A stretch of 64,000 nt of DNA from assembly GCF_031426495.1 (NCBI RefSeq), contig NZ_JANPLK010000049.1, positions 62,001-126,000 on the forward strand. The letters run 5' to 3'. This stretch comes from Gemmatimonas sp. GTDB lineage: Bacteria > Gemmatimonadota > Gemmatimonadetes > Gemmatimonadales > Gemmatimonadaceae. Of the stretch, positions 1-8,152 are shown piece after piece. The translations under genes were made by a program, and so were the position numbers. The notes under the pieces are model-generated. The model searched no databases. It was not told the origin of the DNA and was given only the letters and a program-made list of their open reading frames with translations. Within the stretch, counting starts at the first letter, position 1, and every line of letters begins with the position of its first letter.

Positions 1-67
1 GGAAGGCGACGTGATCGAGTCGATCACCGTGCGCCGCGCCAAAACCTCTGCCCCTCGCCGTCCGTGA
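1..67 (+). CDS. 3' end of an upstream protein (partial)
   Basis: Frame 2 is open from the window edge and reads about 21 codons ending VRRAKTSAPRRP before a TGA at 65-67. That stop overlaps the ATG of the next gene (TGATG), an arrangement common in this window, so I read it as the tail of a translationally coupled upstream gene. Too little is visible to name a family. The short basic, proline-rich end is the only visible feature. Confidence 0.5.
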   Translation, partial: EGDVIESITVRRAKTSAPRRP

Positions 68-3024
68 TGACTATGTCTGTGCTCTCTCCGTTGCTCCTCG
101 CGGCCACGCTCGCCTCACAAGGCGCTGTGCAGCCTGACACGGCGGCATTGCGCGGTGCGCGGCAGCCGGCCACCTCAGCGAATGGGGCGGTGGTCTTCGC
201 GCACGACGGCCAGCTGTATCTGCAGCGTAGCATCGGCGGCGCGGCGGTGCGCATCACCAGCAGCACGGCCTGGCATCGCGATCCCGCCTTTACCGCCGAC
301 GGCAGCGCCATCGTGTACGCCTCCGACTCCCTGGGCAACTACGACCTGTGGCAGATGCCGGTGAACACGACCGGCAGCGGCACCGGCAGCGTGCAGAATG
401 GCGCGATCACGCGCCTCACCAGCAGTGCCGCGCATGAAACGTCGCCGAGTGTCGGCCCGGACGCGCGCATGGCCTTCGTGCGCGGCAGCGGCGGCGCCAC
501 GCGCGTGTGGATCCGCAACGCCGATGGTACGGAGCGGCGACTGTCCAGCACTGAGCAAACCGAGCGCGCGCCGCGGCTATCACCCAACGGCAAGCGTATT
601 GCCTTCATCGTGATCAACGAAGCGGGTCGACGCGTGATGGTGCACCCCGTCGAAGGCGGTGCATCGTCAACCGCCGGCACAACGGCTAGCAGCGACGCGA
701 CGGTGGAATCGCTGGATTGGTCGCCCGACGGACGGCTCGCGGTATCCACGCGAAGCGGCGTGTACGCCGTCGCCACCGATGGGTCGTACAGCGCGCTGGT
801 GTCGAAGTCACACGGTGATGTGGACTGGTCGGCCGACGGCTTGTTCATCACGATTGCCGAGTACTCGGAGGTCGTGGTGGGCTACAACGGCGATCCCGAT
901 CGCGGTCTCGATCGCAGCGCCGTCGAGCGGTTCAGTGGTGCCACCGCCGCGCCGGCGAAAGGCGATGCGATGATCCGCGTACTCGCACCGGCGGCCCCCG
1001 ATGCGGGACGCATGGCGGCGGTGACTTCGTTGCCCGACGGCCGCGCGGTGCGCAACGCGGCGGCCTTCGATCGGCTGTGGGATCGACTCGCGCGCACGTA
1101 CTTCAGCGGCGCCGACGCCACGGCACGCCGCGCGCAATGGGACGCGGTGCGCGCCACGCAGCGCCCGCGTGCACTCGCCGCCGCCAACGACAGCGTGCTG
1201 CAACAGGTGCTGTATGACACGCAGCAAGCGCGCCCGCCGCTGCGCGCCGACGCGACGGGGCGCGCTGCCGTCTCGAGCGCGCATCCGGTGGCGACCGAGG
1301 CCGGCCTTGAAATGATGCGTCGCGGCGGCAATGTGATCGACGCCGCCGTGGCCGTGAGCTTCGCCCTCGGTGTGGTGGAGCCCGATGCGAGTGGCATCGC
1401 CGGCTACGGCGAGATGGTCATCGCACTCAAGGGTCGCGTCACGCCCACGGTGATCGAGTTCATGAGCCGCGTGCCGGAAGAAGGCGGCCTGAGCAACACC
1501 GCGCTGCTCGTGAACGGTCGCTACCCGATCGACGGTCCGGTGCTGGTGAATGTGCCGGGCACCGTGGCCGGCATGTATACCGCTTGGCAGAAATACGGCA
1601 GCAAGAAGGTGCCGTGGGCTGATTTGCTGGCGCCGGCCATCCGTGCGGCGCGCAACGGCTACGAAGTGAGTCAGGGACTCGCCACCACACTCGCCACGGA
1701 ACGCGAACACTTCGCGAAGTACGAGGGCAGTCGCACCCTCTTCTTCCGCAACGGGCAGCCACTCGTAGCCGGCGACACGCTCAAGAATCCTGATCTCGCC
1801 TGGGTGCTCGAGCAGATCGCGGCCAAGGGGGCCGATGGCTTCTACAAGGGCGAGGTGGCCACCAAATGGGTGACCGACCTGCGCGGCAAGGGCAACGCCA
1901 TGAAGCTCTCCGATCTCGCGCGCTATTTCGCACCCGAGCGTGAGTCAATCAGCGGCACCTATCGCAACTACACGATCTACTCCAGCGCACCACCGGTGAG
2001 CGGCGGCGCGGAACTGGTGGCGCGGCTCAATCTGCTCGAGCAGTCCCCTGCCCCGTCGCGCACAGGCAAACGGTACACCGACGATCCGGCGTCGCTGCAT
2101 GCCGCACTGTCGGCGTGGTTCTTGGTCCCGTCGTCGCGCAATCGCATCGCCGATCCGGCCATGTGGCCCATCGACATCGCGCCCATCGTGGACAAGGACA
2201 CGGCGCGCCTGCGCTGGCGCTGCTTCGATGCGAACAAGGCGCTCACGCCGGCGTCGGTGCGCGGCGATACGCTGCCGTGCTTGCCGAAGACCGCACCCGC
2301 AACCGTACCGACGAAGCCGGCCGACGCTGCGGATGTCGCCGTAACGGATGTGACCGCGGCCGCGTCACCATGCGGCGATGAACATGCGGCCGAGATGACC
2401 GTCTGCCATGCCGCCGGCACCACGTCGTTTGCCGTCGCCGACAACGACGGCAATGCGGTGTCCGTCACGCAAACGCTCGGCACGTGGGGCGGCAACTTCT
2501 ATGTCACACCAGGGCTCGGCTTCCTGAGCAACGATAAACTCACGAGCTACGGCACCGACCCCACGCAGTACGGATCGCGCCTTCCCTTCGCGCGTCATGG
2601 CAGCACGCTCGCGCCCACAATTGCCTACAAGAACGGTAAGCCGTTCTTCGCGGTGGGTGCCGCCGGCAATGCCTGGATCACTTCGGCCGTGTACCAAACG
2701 TTGCTCGGCGCGCTCGACTACAACCTCGGCCCGCAGGCAGCGCTCGAACTGCCGCGGTATCTACCCGGCGGGGGATTCGGCGGCGTACCGGGAGCGGCTG
2801 CAGGAACACCGGTCCCATACACGCTGCAACTCGAAGACGGATTCTCACCAACGGTCATCGCCCGCCTTCGCGCGTTGGGGTACGACATCAACTTCGTGTC
2901 GCTCCCGGGAGAACTGCGCGAAGGTTATGGCGCCGCGGTGCGCATGGATGGCAAGGTGGTCACCGCCGGTGCCGATCCACGACGGACCGGCGCGGCGGGC
3001 GCCATCACGGGAGCCAAGAAGTAG
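67..3024 (+). CDS. Secreted PD40 propeller / gamma-glutamyltransferase fusion
   Basis: This 985-residue protein starts at ATG 67, with GTG 64 as an alternative, and has a signal peptide in residues 1-25. Residues about 35-310 contain PD40/TolB-type propeller blades, for example ADGSAIVYASDSLGNYDLW and LSPNGKRIAF. Residues about 330-400 resemble the helical linker that precedes tricorn/S41 protease cores (FDRLWDRL, then WDAVRA). From about 400 onward it is a gamma-glutamyltransferase with an SSAHPVATEAG start. The nucleophile motif is GTTSFAVADNDGNAVSVT, with Thr785 the expected autoprocessing residue. It probably hydrolyses or transfers gamma-glutamyl groups, for example from glutathione, outside the inner membrane. 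The GGT call is secure; the role of the propeller is unknown. Confidence 0.85.
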   Translation: MTMSVLSPLLLAATLASQGAVQPDTAALRGARQPATSANGAVVFAHDGQLYLQRSIGGAAVRITSSTAWHRDPAFTADGSAIVYASDSLGNYDLWQMPVNTTGSGTGSVQNGAITRLTSSAAHETSPSVGPDARMAFVRGSGGATRVWIRNADGTERRLSSTEQTERAPRLSPNGKRIAFIVINEAGRRVMVHPVEGGASSTAGTTASSDATVESLDWSPDGRLAVSTRSGVYAVATDGSYSALVSKSHGDVDWSADGLFITIAEYSEVVVGYNGDPDRGLDRSAVERFSGATAAPAKGDAMIRVLAPAAPDAGRMAAVTSLPDGRAVRNAAAFDRLWDRLARTYFSGADATARRAQWDAVRATQRPRALAAANDSVLQQVLYDTQQARPPLRADATGRAAVSSAHPVATEAGLEMMRRGGNVIDAAVAVSFALGVVEPDASGIAGYGEMVIALKGRVTPTVIEFMSRVPEEGGLSNTALLVNGRYPIDGPVLVNVPGTVAGMYTAWQKYGSKKVPWADLLAPAIRAARNGYEVSQGLATTLATEREHFAKYEGSRTLFFRNGQPLVAGDTLKNPDLAWVLEQIAAKGADGFYKGEVATKWVTDLRGKGNAMKLSDLARYFAPERESISGTYRNYTIYSSAPPVSGGAELVARLNLLEQSPAPSRTGKRYTDDPASLHAALSAWFLVPSSRNRIADPAMWPIDIAPIVDKDTARLRWRCFDANKALTPASVRGDTLPCLPKTAPATVPTKPADAADVAVTDVTAAASPCGDEHAAEMTVCHAAGTTSFAVADNDGNAVSVTQTLGTWGGNFYVTPGLGFLSNDKLTSYGTDPTQYGSRLPFARHGSTLAPTIAYKNGKPFFAVGAAGNAWITSAVYQTLLGALDYNLGPQAALELPRYLPGGGFGGVPGAAAGTPVPYTLQLEDGFSPTVIARLRALGYDINFVSLPGELREGYGAAVRMDGKVVTAGADPRRTGAAGAITGAKK

Positions 3025-3026
3025 CG

Positions 3027-5384
3027 CTACTGCTTCATGCTCGGCGCCTTCTCCTTGTTCCACACGAACCGCTTGAGGAATACGCCCATGCGGTCGAACG
3101 TGTCGATCCAATTGCTATGCAGCATCGACTCGTGCAGGTCATCCGGCACCACGATCAGCTCGTGATACACATCGCGGGCCCGGAGGAGCTGCACGAGTCC
3201 AACCGTTTGTGCGAAGTCCACGTTGCGGTCGTCGTCGCCGTGCACCAGGAACACCGGTGACTTCCAGCCGTCGATGGCGCCGACCGCGCTGGACTTGAAG
3301 GCGAGATTCGTCGTGTCGATCACGTTGCCGTACAGGTGCACGCCAGCAAGGTCGGCACCGGCCACGAAGATATCGGAGTTGCGCGCCAGCGCCTGCGACG
3401 TAAGCAGGCCGCCGTACGACAATCCCCAGATGCCCACGCGCGTGGGATCGACGTCAGCGCGTCCTTGCAGATACTTGGCGCCGGCCACCACATCCTGATA
3501 CTCGGAGTTGCCGCGTCCCTGCGTATTCGGCGCATTGGCAAAACTCTTCCCGTAGCCGACGCCGCTGCGGTAGTTGATGGAGAGCACCACGTAGCCCTGA
3601 TCGGCCAGCCACTGGTTCACGGCGTACGCCCAGTGGTAGAACTGCATGTAGTGGTAGCCGGGCATCATCTGCCGACGCGGTCCACCGTGCACGAAGATCA
3701 GGGCGGGCCGCTTCTCGCCCGGCTTCATGTCCTTCGGCATGAACAGCGTATTGCTGATCTCGAGCCCGTCGGCCGCCTTCGTTTTCACGATCTCCGGCAC
3801 GACGTGCGCCGCCGTCGGAAAGCTCGACGCGAGCGTTGGGAATACGCGCTTCGGCGCGCCACCGGCAGTAGGCACGATCGCAATCGACGCCGGCGTCTTC
3901 GCGTCGAAGTAGATCACCGCCAGCGACTTGCCGCTGGCAAGCGGCTGCGGATGCGTCTCGATGCCCTCACCACTCGAGACACGACGCGGCGTACCACCCG
4001 ACGTGGGCACCGCCCAGACGTGCCGACGTTCGATATCCGTGGCGTTCGTGCAGTAGTACAGTGTGCTGCCGCCATCCTTCGATAACGCCACCGACGTGGC
4101 ATCCTCGATCATGCCGTCGGTCGTGGTGAGCAAGGTGGGTTCGCCACCGCTCACGGGAATCGAGTACCAACGATCCCACTCATCCTTCGGCACGTTCACC
4201 GGGAAGATCACGCTCGTGCCGGCCCACGCCATGTTGTTGAGCGACGTGAATACACTGTCGCGCGGGGCATTGCGCCAGACGCGCTTCGCCTCGCCCGTGG
4301 TGACATCAGCGATCATGAGTTCGAGCGTGTGACCTGCGGCGAAGGTGGCCGTGTAGAAGCCGGGCGAGCGACGCAGGCCGACGCGTGTCGTATCCTGTCG
4401 CGCTTCGGCGCCGGCGCGCGCGGCCGCACCACCACTGCCAGGTCCCGCCGCGCAACCACCCGCTGGATTTCCGACCAACGGTGCGTTCAGGTTCGCCGCG
4501 GCTCCCGACGGATTGCCGATACCACCCGTGCCGCGTTGCTGCTGCATGCCGAACGGCGTGCCTGGCCGGCGATAGAACGCAATGCGCTTGCTGTCGGGTG
4601 ACCACGTGGGTCCGCCGTCGCAGTCCACACTTGGCGCGATGTACTTCACCGTGCGCGTGGCCACGTCGTACACGGCGATGAAGGCGTGATTCTCGCGGTC
4701 GCTCACGAACGCGATACGCTTCCCGTCAGGCGACCATTTGGGTACGCCGTTGCGGCCCCACGCTTGAATGAACGGCACTCCGCCCGTATCCATGGCAGTG
4801 ACCGTTGCACCGCGCATGACGCGCGCGCGATAGATCTGTCCGTCGCGCGTAAAGAGCACCGTACGGCCATCGGGGGACAATTCGGGCGCCGAGCCGACGG
4901 CCACGCGCCACGCCGGGCCGCCGGTGGATCGCACCGCCCAGATCGCGCGCTCGGCGCCGTTCGGATCATGCGACGGATTGGCGACCCAGCCATACCGATT
5001 CGGCGCCGAGCCACGCACGAACACGATGATGCTGCCGTCGTCCGACAGCTCGAGGTCACTCAGGTCGGTGCCGTCGTCTTTCAGAAAGTTCGTCACACGC
5101 ACCGCGCGGAAGTTCGGTGCGGCGGCCGTGTACACATTGCGGAGTCCGCGGTCGTACACCATCCACGCCATGCGATCGGCCTTCCGCGCGGAGGCCAACG
5201 TAAGCGGCGAAGCCGGCGACATGAATTGTTCGATGGTCGCCTTGCCAGCTCCCTGCGCCTGCGCGCGGGACGGCCACGCCAACACGAAGCTCGTCAACAC
5301 GAAGCTCGCCAACACGGAGCTCGCCAGCGCGCCGATGGTGAGCGCACAACGCAGCACGCGAACCTGCAAACTCGCGAATGTCAT
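3027..5384 (-). CDS. Secreted S9 family prolyl oligopeptidase-like peptidase
   Basis: The 785-residue protein has an N-terminal signal sequence, then TolB/PD40 propeller repeats (PELSPDGRTVLFTRDG, PKWSPDGKRIAFVSD), then an alpha/beta-hydrolase domain. The catalytic triad is visible: Ser656 in GLSYGG, Asp719 in HGDDDRNV and His751 in DDLHES, matching dipeptidyl-peptidase/acylaminoacyl-peptidase relatives. It should cleave peptides in the periplasm or outside the cell. Its stop lies 2 bp from the stop of the convergent GGT fusion gene. A Gly-rich stretch within the propeller is probably a surface loop. Substrate specificity cannot be read from the sequence. Confidence 0.88.
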   Translation of the reverse strand: MTFASLQVRVLRCALTIGALASSVLASFVLTSFVLAWPSRAQAQGAGKATIEQFMSPASPLTLASARKADRMAWMVYDRGLRNVYTAAAPNFRAVRVTNFLKDDGTDLSDLELSDDGSIIVFVRGSAPNRYGWVANPSHDPNGAERAIWAVRSTGGPAWRVAVGSAPELSPDGRTVLFTRDGQIYRARVMRGATVTAMDTGGVPFIQAWGRNGVPKWSPDGKRIAFVSDRENHAFIAVYDVATRTVKYIAPSVDCDGGPTWSPDSKRIAFYRRPGTPFGMQQQRGTGGIGNPSGAAANLNAPLVGNPAGGCAAGPGSGGAAARAGAEARQDTTRVGLRRSPGFYTATFAAGHTLELMIADVTTGEAKRVWRNAPRDSVFTSLNNMAWAGTSVIFPVNVPKDEWDRWYSIPVSGGEPTLLTTTDGMIEDATSVALSKDGGSTLYYCTNATDIERRHVWAVPTSGGTPRRVSSGEGIETHPQPLASGKSLAVIYFDAKTPASIAIVPTAGGAPKRVFPTLASSFPTAAHVVPEIVKTKAADGLEISNTLFMPKDMKPGEKRPALIFVHGGPRRQMMPGYHYMQFYHWAYAVNQWLADQGYVVLSINYRSGVGYGKSFANAPNTQGRGNSEYQDVVAGAKYLQGRADVDPTRVGIWGLSYGGLLTSQALARNSDIFVAGADLAGVHLYGNVIDTTNLAFKSSAVGAIDGWKSPVFLVHGDDDRNVDFAQTVGLVQLLRARDVYHELIVVPDDLHESMLHSNWIDTFDRMGVFLKRFVWNKEKAPSMKQ
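5281..5325 (-). repeat. Three 15-bp tandem units inside a signal peptide
   Basis: Three consecutive 15-mers at 5281, 5296 and 5311 are near identical (AACACGAAGCTCGTC, AACACGAAGCTCGCC, AACACGGAGCTCGCC). On the minus strand they encode three pentapeptides, ASSVL-ASFVL-TSFVL, which form the hydrophobic core of the S9 peptidase signal peptide. The repeat is in frame, so gain or loss of a unit would change only the length of that core. Confidence 0.85.
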
Positions 5385-5413
5385 GGACGGATGGGTAAGA
5401 GGTCTACCCGAAA

Positions 5414-6442
5414 CTACGTCCCGCCGCTGCGCATCGCTGACGCTCGCCCCACCGACAGCACGATCGACTGTTCGGCCTTCTGCACACGCGTCACGACTTG
5501 CACGCGCACCCGCAGCGTGACGCGTCCACTGTCGGGCGACGTGATCGCGGCCTCGGGAACCGCTTCGCGCATGGCGGGCGGAGTCGCGGCGGGCGGCGCT
5601 TCGTCAAAGGAAAGCTGTACCGTCCCCTCGCCGAGCAACGCGCGCGCACGAACACGATCACCACGCTGCACGGGGACACGCAGCTTCTGATCGATGCGCG
5701 CCAGCACGGGCAGCAGTACGGTGGCCTGTGGACAGGCGTTACTCAGCAAGAACGGCTGGTCGGGGAAGTCGCGAACGAGGGGCATTGCCATCGCCCGCGC
5801 CGAGTCAGCGGGCGGCAGCGCGCTCAGGTCACGGCTCGTGGCTCCGCTCCCGAGCCGCATACTGCGCATGGCGCTGTCGAGCATGTACGGATTGGGAGTG
5901 ATCGCCGCCTCGATCAGCGAATCCGACGCACTAGCCGGAATGGGCCGTGTCGGATCTGAAGTCACCGGCCACCGCACGCTGATGCGGCGTGATCCGTCCC
6001 GACTCACGCCTTCGAACAGATAGTATCCCTGCGCACCTGGCACGAGATAGCGCAGCCCCGTCACGCTGTCCCCGTCCACTAGGCGGATGGCCAGCGGCGG
6101 CATGGTCGTGTCGATCGGCAACCCAAACGGGATTGCGACGGCGGCCACGCTGCGGGTCACCACGTGCCCACAGAGGCGCGCGGTCATTTGATCGTCGCGG
6201 CGCGGCACCACCAGCACGCGAACAGCGCTGTCGCCGGCGACGCGGGCCTCCCAGCGTTCATCCGCGGGCACGACGGTGAGCGCCAGGGTTGACGGCATGT
6301 GCGGTACGGATCGCAAAGGCTGCTGGGCTCGTGACGTAACCGGTGCGCGGTCCCCACACGCGGTGATGGACGCACCGCACGCCAGCGCCGCGGCGAACCG
6401 GATGGAGTGCGAGCGGCAACGGAGAGAGATCGAGAGCGCCAT
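5414..6442 (-). CDS. Putative lipoprotein, function unknown
   Basis: I do not recognise a family. The reading frame extends to 6493, but that part overlaps the strong hairpin at 6476-6511, so I prefer the ATG at 6442. From there the protein is 342 residues with a lipoprotein signal (SITAC followed by GD). The body has a region around GYYLFEGVSRDG and a C-terminal part resembling a secondary beta domain, with no catalytic motif I can identify. It lies downstream of susD on the same strand, separated by that hairpin. Confidence 0.7.
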   Translation of the reverse strand: MALSISLRCRSHSIRFAAALACGASITACGDRAPVTSRAQQPLRSVPHMPSTLALTVVPADERWEARVAGDSAVRVLVVPRRDDQMTARLCGHVVTRSVAAVAIPFGLPIDTTMPPLAIRLVDGDSVTGLRYLVPGAQGYYLFEGVSRDGSRRISVRWPVTSDPTRPIPASASDSLIEAAITPNPYMLDSAMRSMRLGSGATSRDLSALPPADSARAMAMPLVRDFPDQPFLLSNACPQATVLLPVLARIDQKLRVPVQRGDRVRARALLGEGTVQLSFDEAPPAATPPAMREAVPEAAITSPDSGRVTLRVRVQVVTRVQKAEQSIVLSVGRASAMRSGGT

Positions 6443-6475
6443 GCGCCAAAGAAACCAACAAGAGGCCGAAATAAC

Positions 6476-6511
6476 CAGAGAGGCCGAACGCATGTGCGCT
6501 CGGCCTCTCTG
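6476..6511 (-). terminator. Intrinsic terminator downstream of susD
   Basis: A 12-bp perfect arm pair (CAGAGAGGCCGA at 6476-6487 with its complement at 6500-6511) continues inward through CGCA/TGCG with one mismatch, giving a 17-position stem. On the minus strand the hairpin is followed by GGTTATTT. It would end transcription of the SusC-SusD operon. It also argues against the longest start of the downstream lipoprotein gene. Confidence 0.8.
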
Positions 6512-6557
6512 TACTCACCACCTGATCACGAGAGAGTGATCGGACGTACCCGACGCA

Positions 6558-8126
6558 TCACGGCGGGGTCGGGCTGTTGGCGAGTCCCGTGCCGCCGAAC
6601 GTGTAGAACTCCTGGTTCTTCACGGCGAGTTCCTTGGCGGGTACCGGCATTTCGCGCGGTGTACCGACCAGCAGGCCGCCGGTGACACGGCGACGCTGGT
6701 AGTAGGGTGCTGCGCCCAGGCCGAGCAGTTCGATTTCCTGCTCGTAAATGAGCTTCGTGACCAGGGACGCCTGACCTTCACCCGCCGTCGCGGCCGAGAG
6801 GCCGCCGCGATCGACGCGCGTGTTGTTGATGAGGTTCGCCGCCGTGGTCAGGTTGCCGCCCGAACGACGCAGCTCGGCTTCCGCCCAGAGCAGATCGTTC
6901 TGGTTGCGGCTGATGACCGGCGCCACACCGAAGCCGCCGTAAATGCCGTTCGGCGACTGCTCACCGGACTTGTCGTACCTGATGTGGCCGATGTTCGACT
7001 GGTGGTACATGCCGCGATCCGGACGGAAGATCTCTCCGGTGGAGTACACAAAGTCGGTGCCGGCGTTCGCGGTTCTTGGGATCACGCCGAACTCTCTGGA
7101 AAAGTCCGGATCATTCGGGCCGAACGATCCGTCACCGAGGCGCTTGTCGGGCGAATTCGGACGGGCATTGCCGCCGGCCGGATACGGCGTACGCTGGGTG
7201 GCCGGATCGAGCAGGTTGGCGACGCGCGTGCTCACACGACCGCCATCGAAACCGTTGAACCAGTACAGCATTTCGTGACACCAGGATGAGCAGCCGTCGC
7301 CAGTGAAGTTGAAATCGAACTTCGCTCCCGACGAGATACCACCGGCCGCGAGCGCTGACACAGCCGCCCAATCAACCGTCGTGTTTTCTTCCGGCGTGCG
7401 CGGATAGTACGCCAGCGTCATCGCGGCCATGGTCCTTGCCAACTGCGCGACTTGTACATTCGTGTACGACGTGCCGTTGGTCCACGCACTTGGCGTGGTG
7501 AAGGTATTCGCCGCGGCCAACGTAGCCGCTTCGGCGAGCGATGCAACGGCGGCATCTCTGACCTGCTTGCGCGTTTTATACTCGAGCGTGGTGAGGTCCG
7601 TGTTCTCGTCGATCACGTACCCCTTGTCGTAGTTGAGCGCGATGCCCATCAGCGAGGCCCCGCGCATCAGCTGCGCAATTGTTTCTGCTCGCTTCGTGTT
7701 GGCCGGGCTGGTGATGACAAGGTTGTTCTTGCGGATGGCCGTCAGCACGTCTACGGCGGACGACATCGTGCTGTAGTAGCCCTGCCAGTAGCCGATCATG
7801 GTGGAGCGACCGGCCGAGGCCAGATCGTTCTGATATGGCCGCGAGTTGCGCGTCCCATCAGCGTCGATCGACGAGTAGAAGTTCATGTTGAAGTTGTTCC
7901 ACGAGGCCGAGTAGGTACGAGCCATCGTGCTGAGCGGACCGCCCCCTTCCATGCCGTCGTAAGTGTTGAACCACGACCGCAGGGTGCCACCCGCCACCGC
8001 TTCAATGGCAGCCGGATCGGCGAGCGCGCGCTTGGAGTCGGGCGCGTTGGGGTTTTCCACATCGAGGGTGTTGCAGCCGGCGAGGAACAACGCCCCCATG
8101 CCGACCGCGAGTGTGCGATGTCGCAT
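6558..8126 (-). CDS. SusD/RagB-family outer-membrane lipoprotein
   Basis: This SusD-like surface lipoprotein would bind nutrient for the TonB-dependent transporter encoded just upstream. The lipobox is FLAGC followed by N, then NTLDVENPNAPDS, typical of SusD N termini. Helical repeat regions follow (residues about 35-215 and 390-450), and the length of 522 residues is normal. ATG 8126 gives a clean lipoprotein signal. A GTG at 8156 overlaps the susC stop (GTGA) and would add ten residues. The order susC-susD is the standard paired layout. The ligand, glycan or peptide, is unknown. Confidence 0.87.
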   Translation of the reverse strand: MRHRTLAVGMGALFLAGCNTLDVENPNAPDSKRALADPAAIEAVAGGTLRSWFNTYDGMEGGGPLSTMARTYSASWNNFNMNFYSSIDADGTRNSRPYQNDLASAGRSTMIGYWQGYYSTMSSAVDVLTAIRKNNLVITSPANTKRAETIAQLMRGASLMGIALNYDKGYVIDENTDLTTLEYKTRKQVRDAAVASLAEAATLAAANTFTTPSAWTNGTSYTNVQVAQLARTMAAMTLAYYPRTPEENTTVDWAAVSALAAGGISSGAKFDFNFTGDGCSSWCHEMLYWFNGFDGGRVSTRVANLLDPATQRTPYPAGGNARPNSPDKRLGDGSFGPNDPDFSREFGVIPRTANAGTDFVYSTGEIFRPDRGMYHQSNIGHIRYDKSGEQSPNGIYGGFGVAPVISRNQNDLLWAEAELRRSGGNLTTAANLINNTRVDRGGLSAATAGEGQASLVTKLIYEQEIELLGLGAAPYYQRRRVTGGLLVGTPREMPVPAKELAVKNQEFYTFGGTGLANSPTPP

Positions 8127-8152
8127 GAATTCATAACCCCGGTTGACGGCGC

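Noticed and set aside
5414..6493. Longest start (6493) for the lipoprotein gene
   Set aside because: It would run across the strong hairpin at 6476-6511 and gives a poorer lipoprotein signal than the ATG at 6442.
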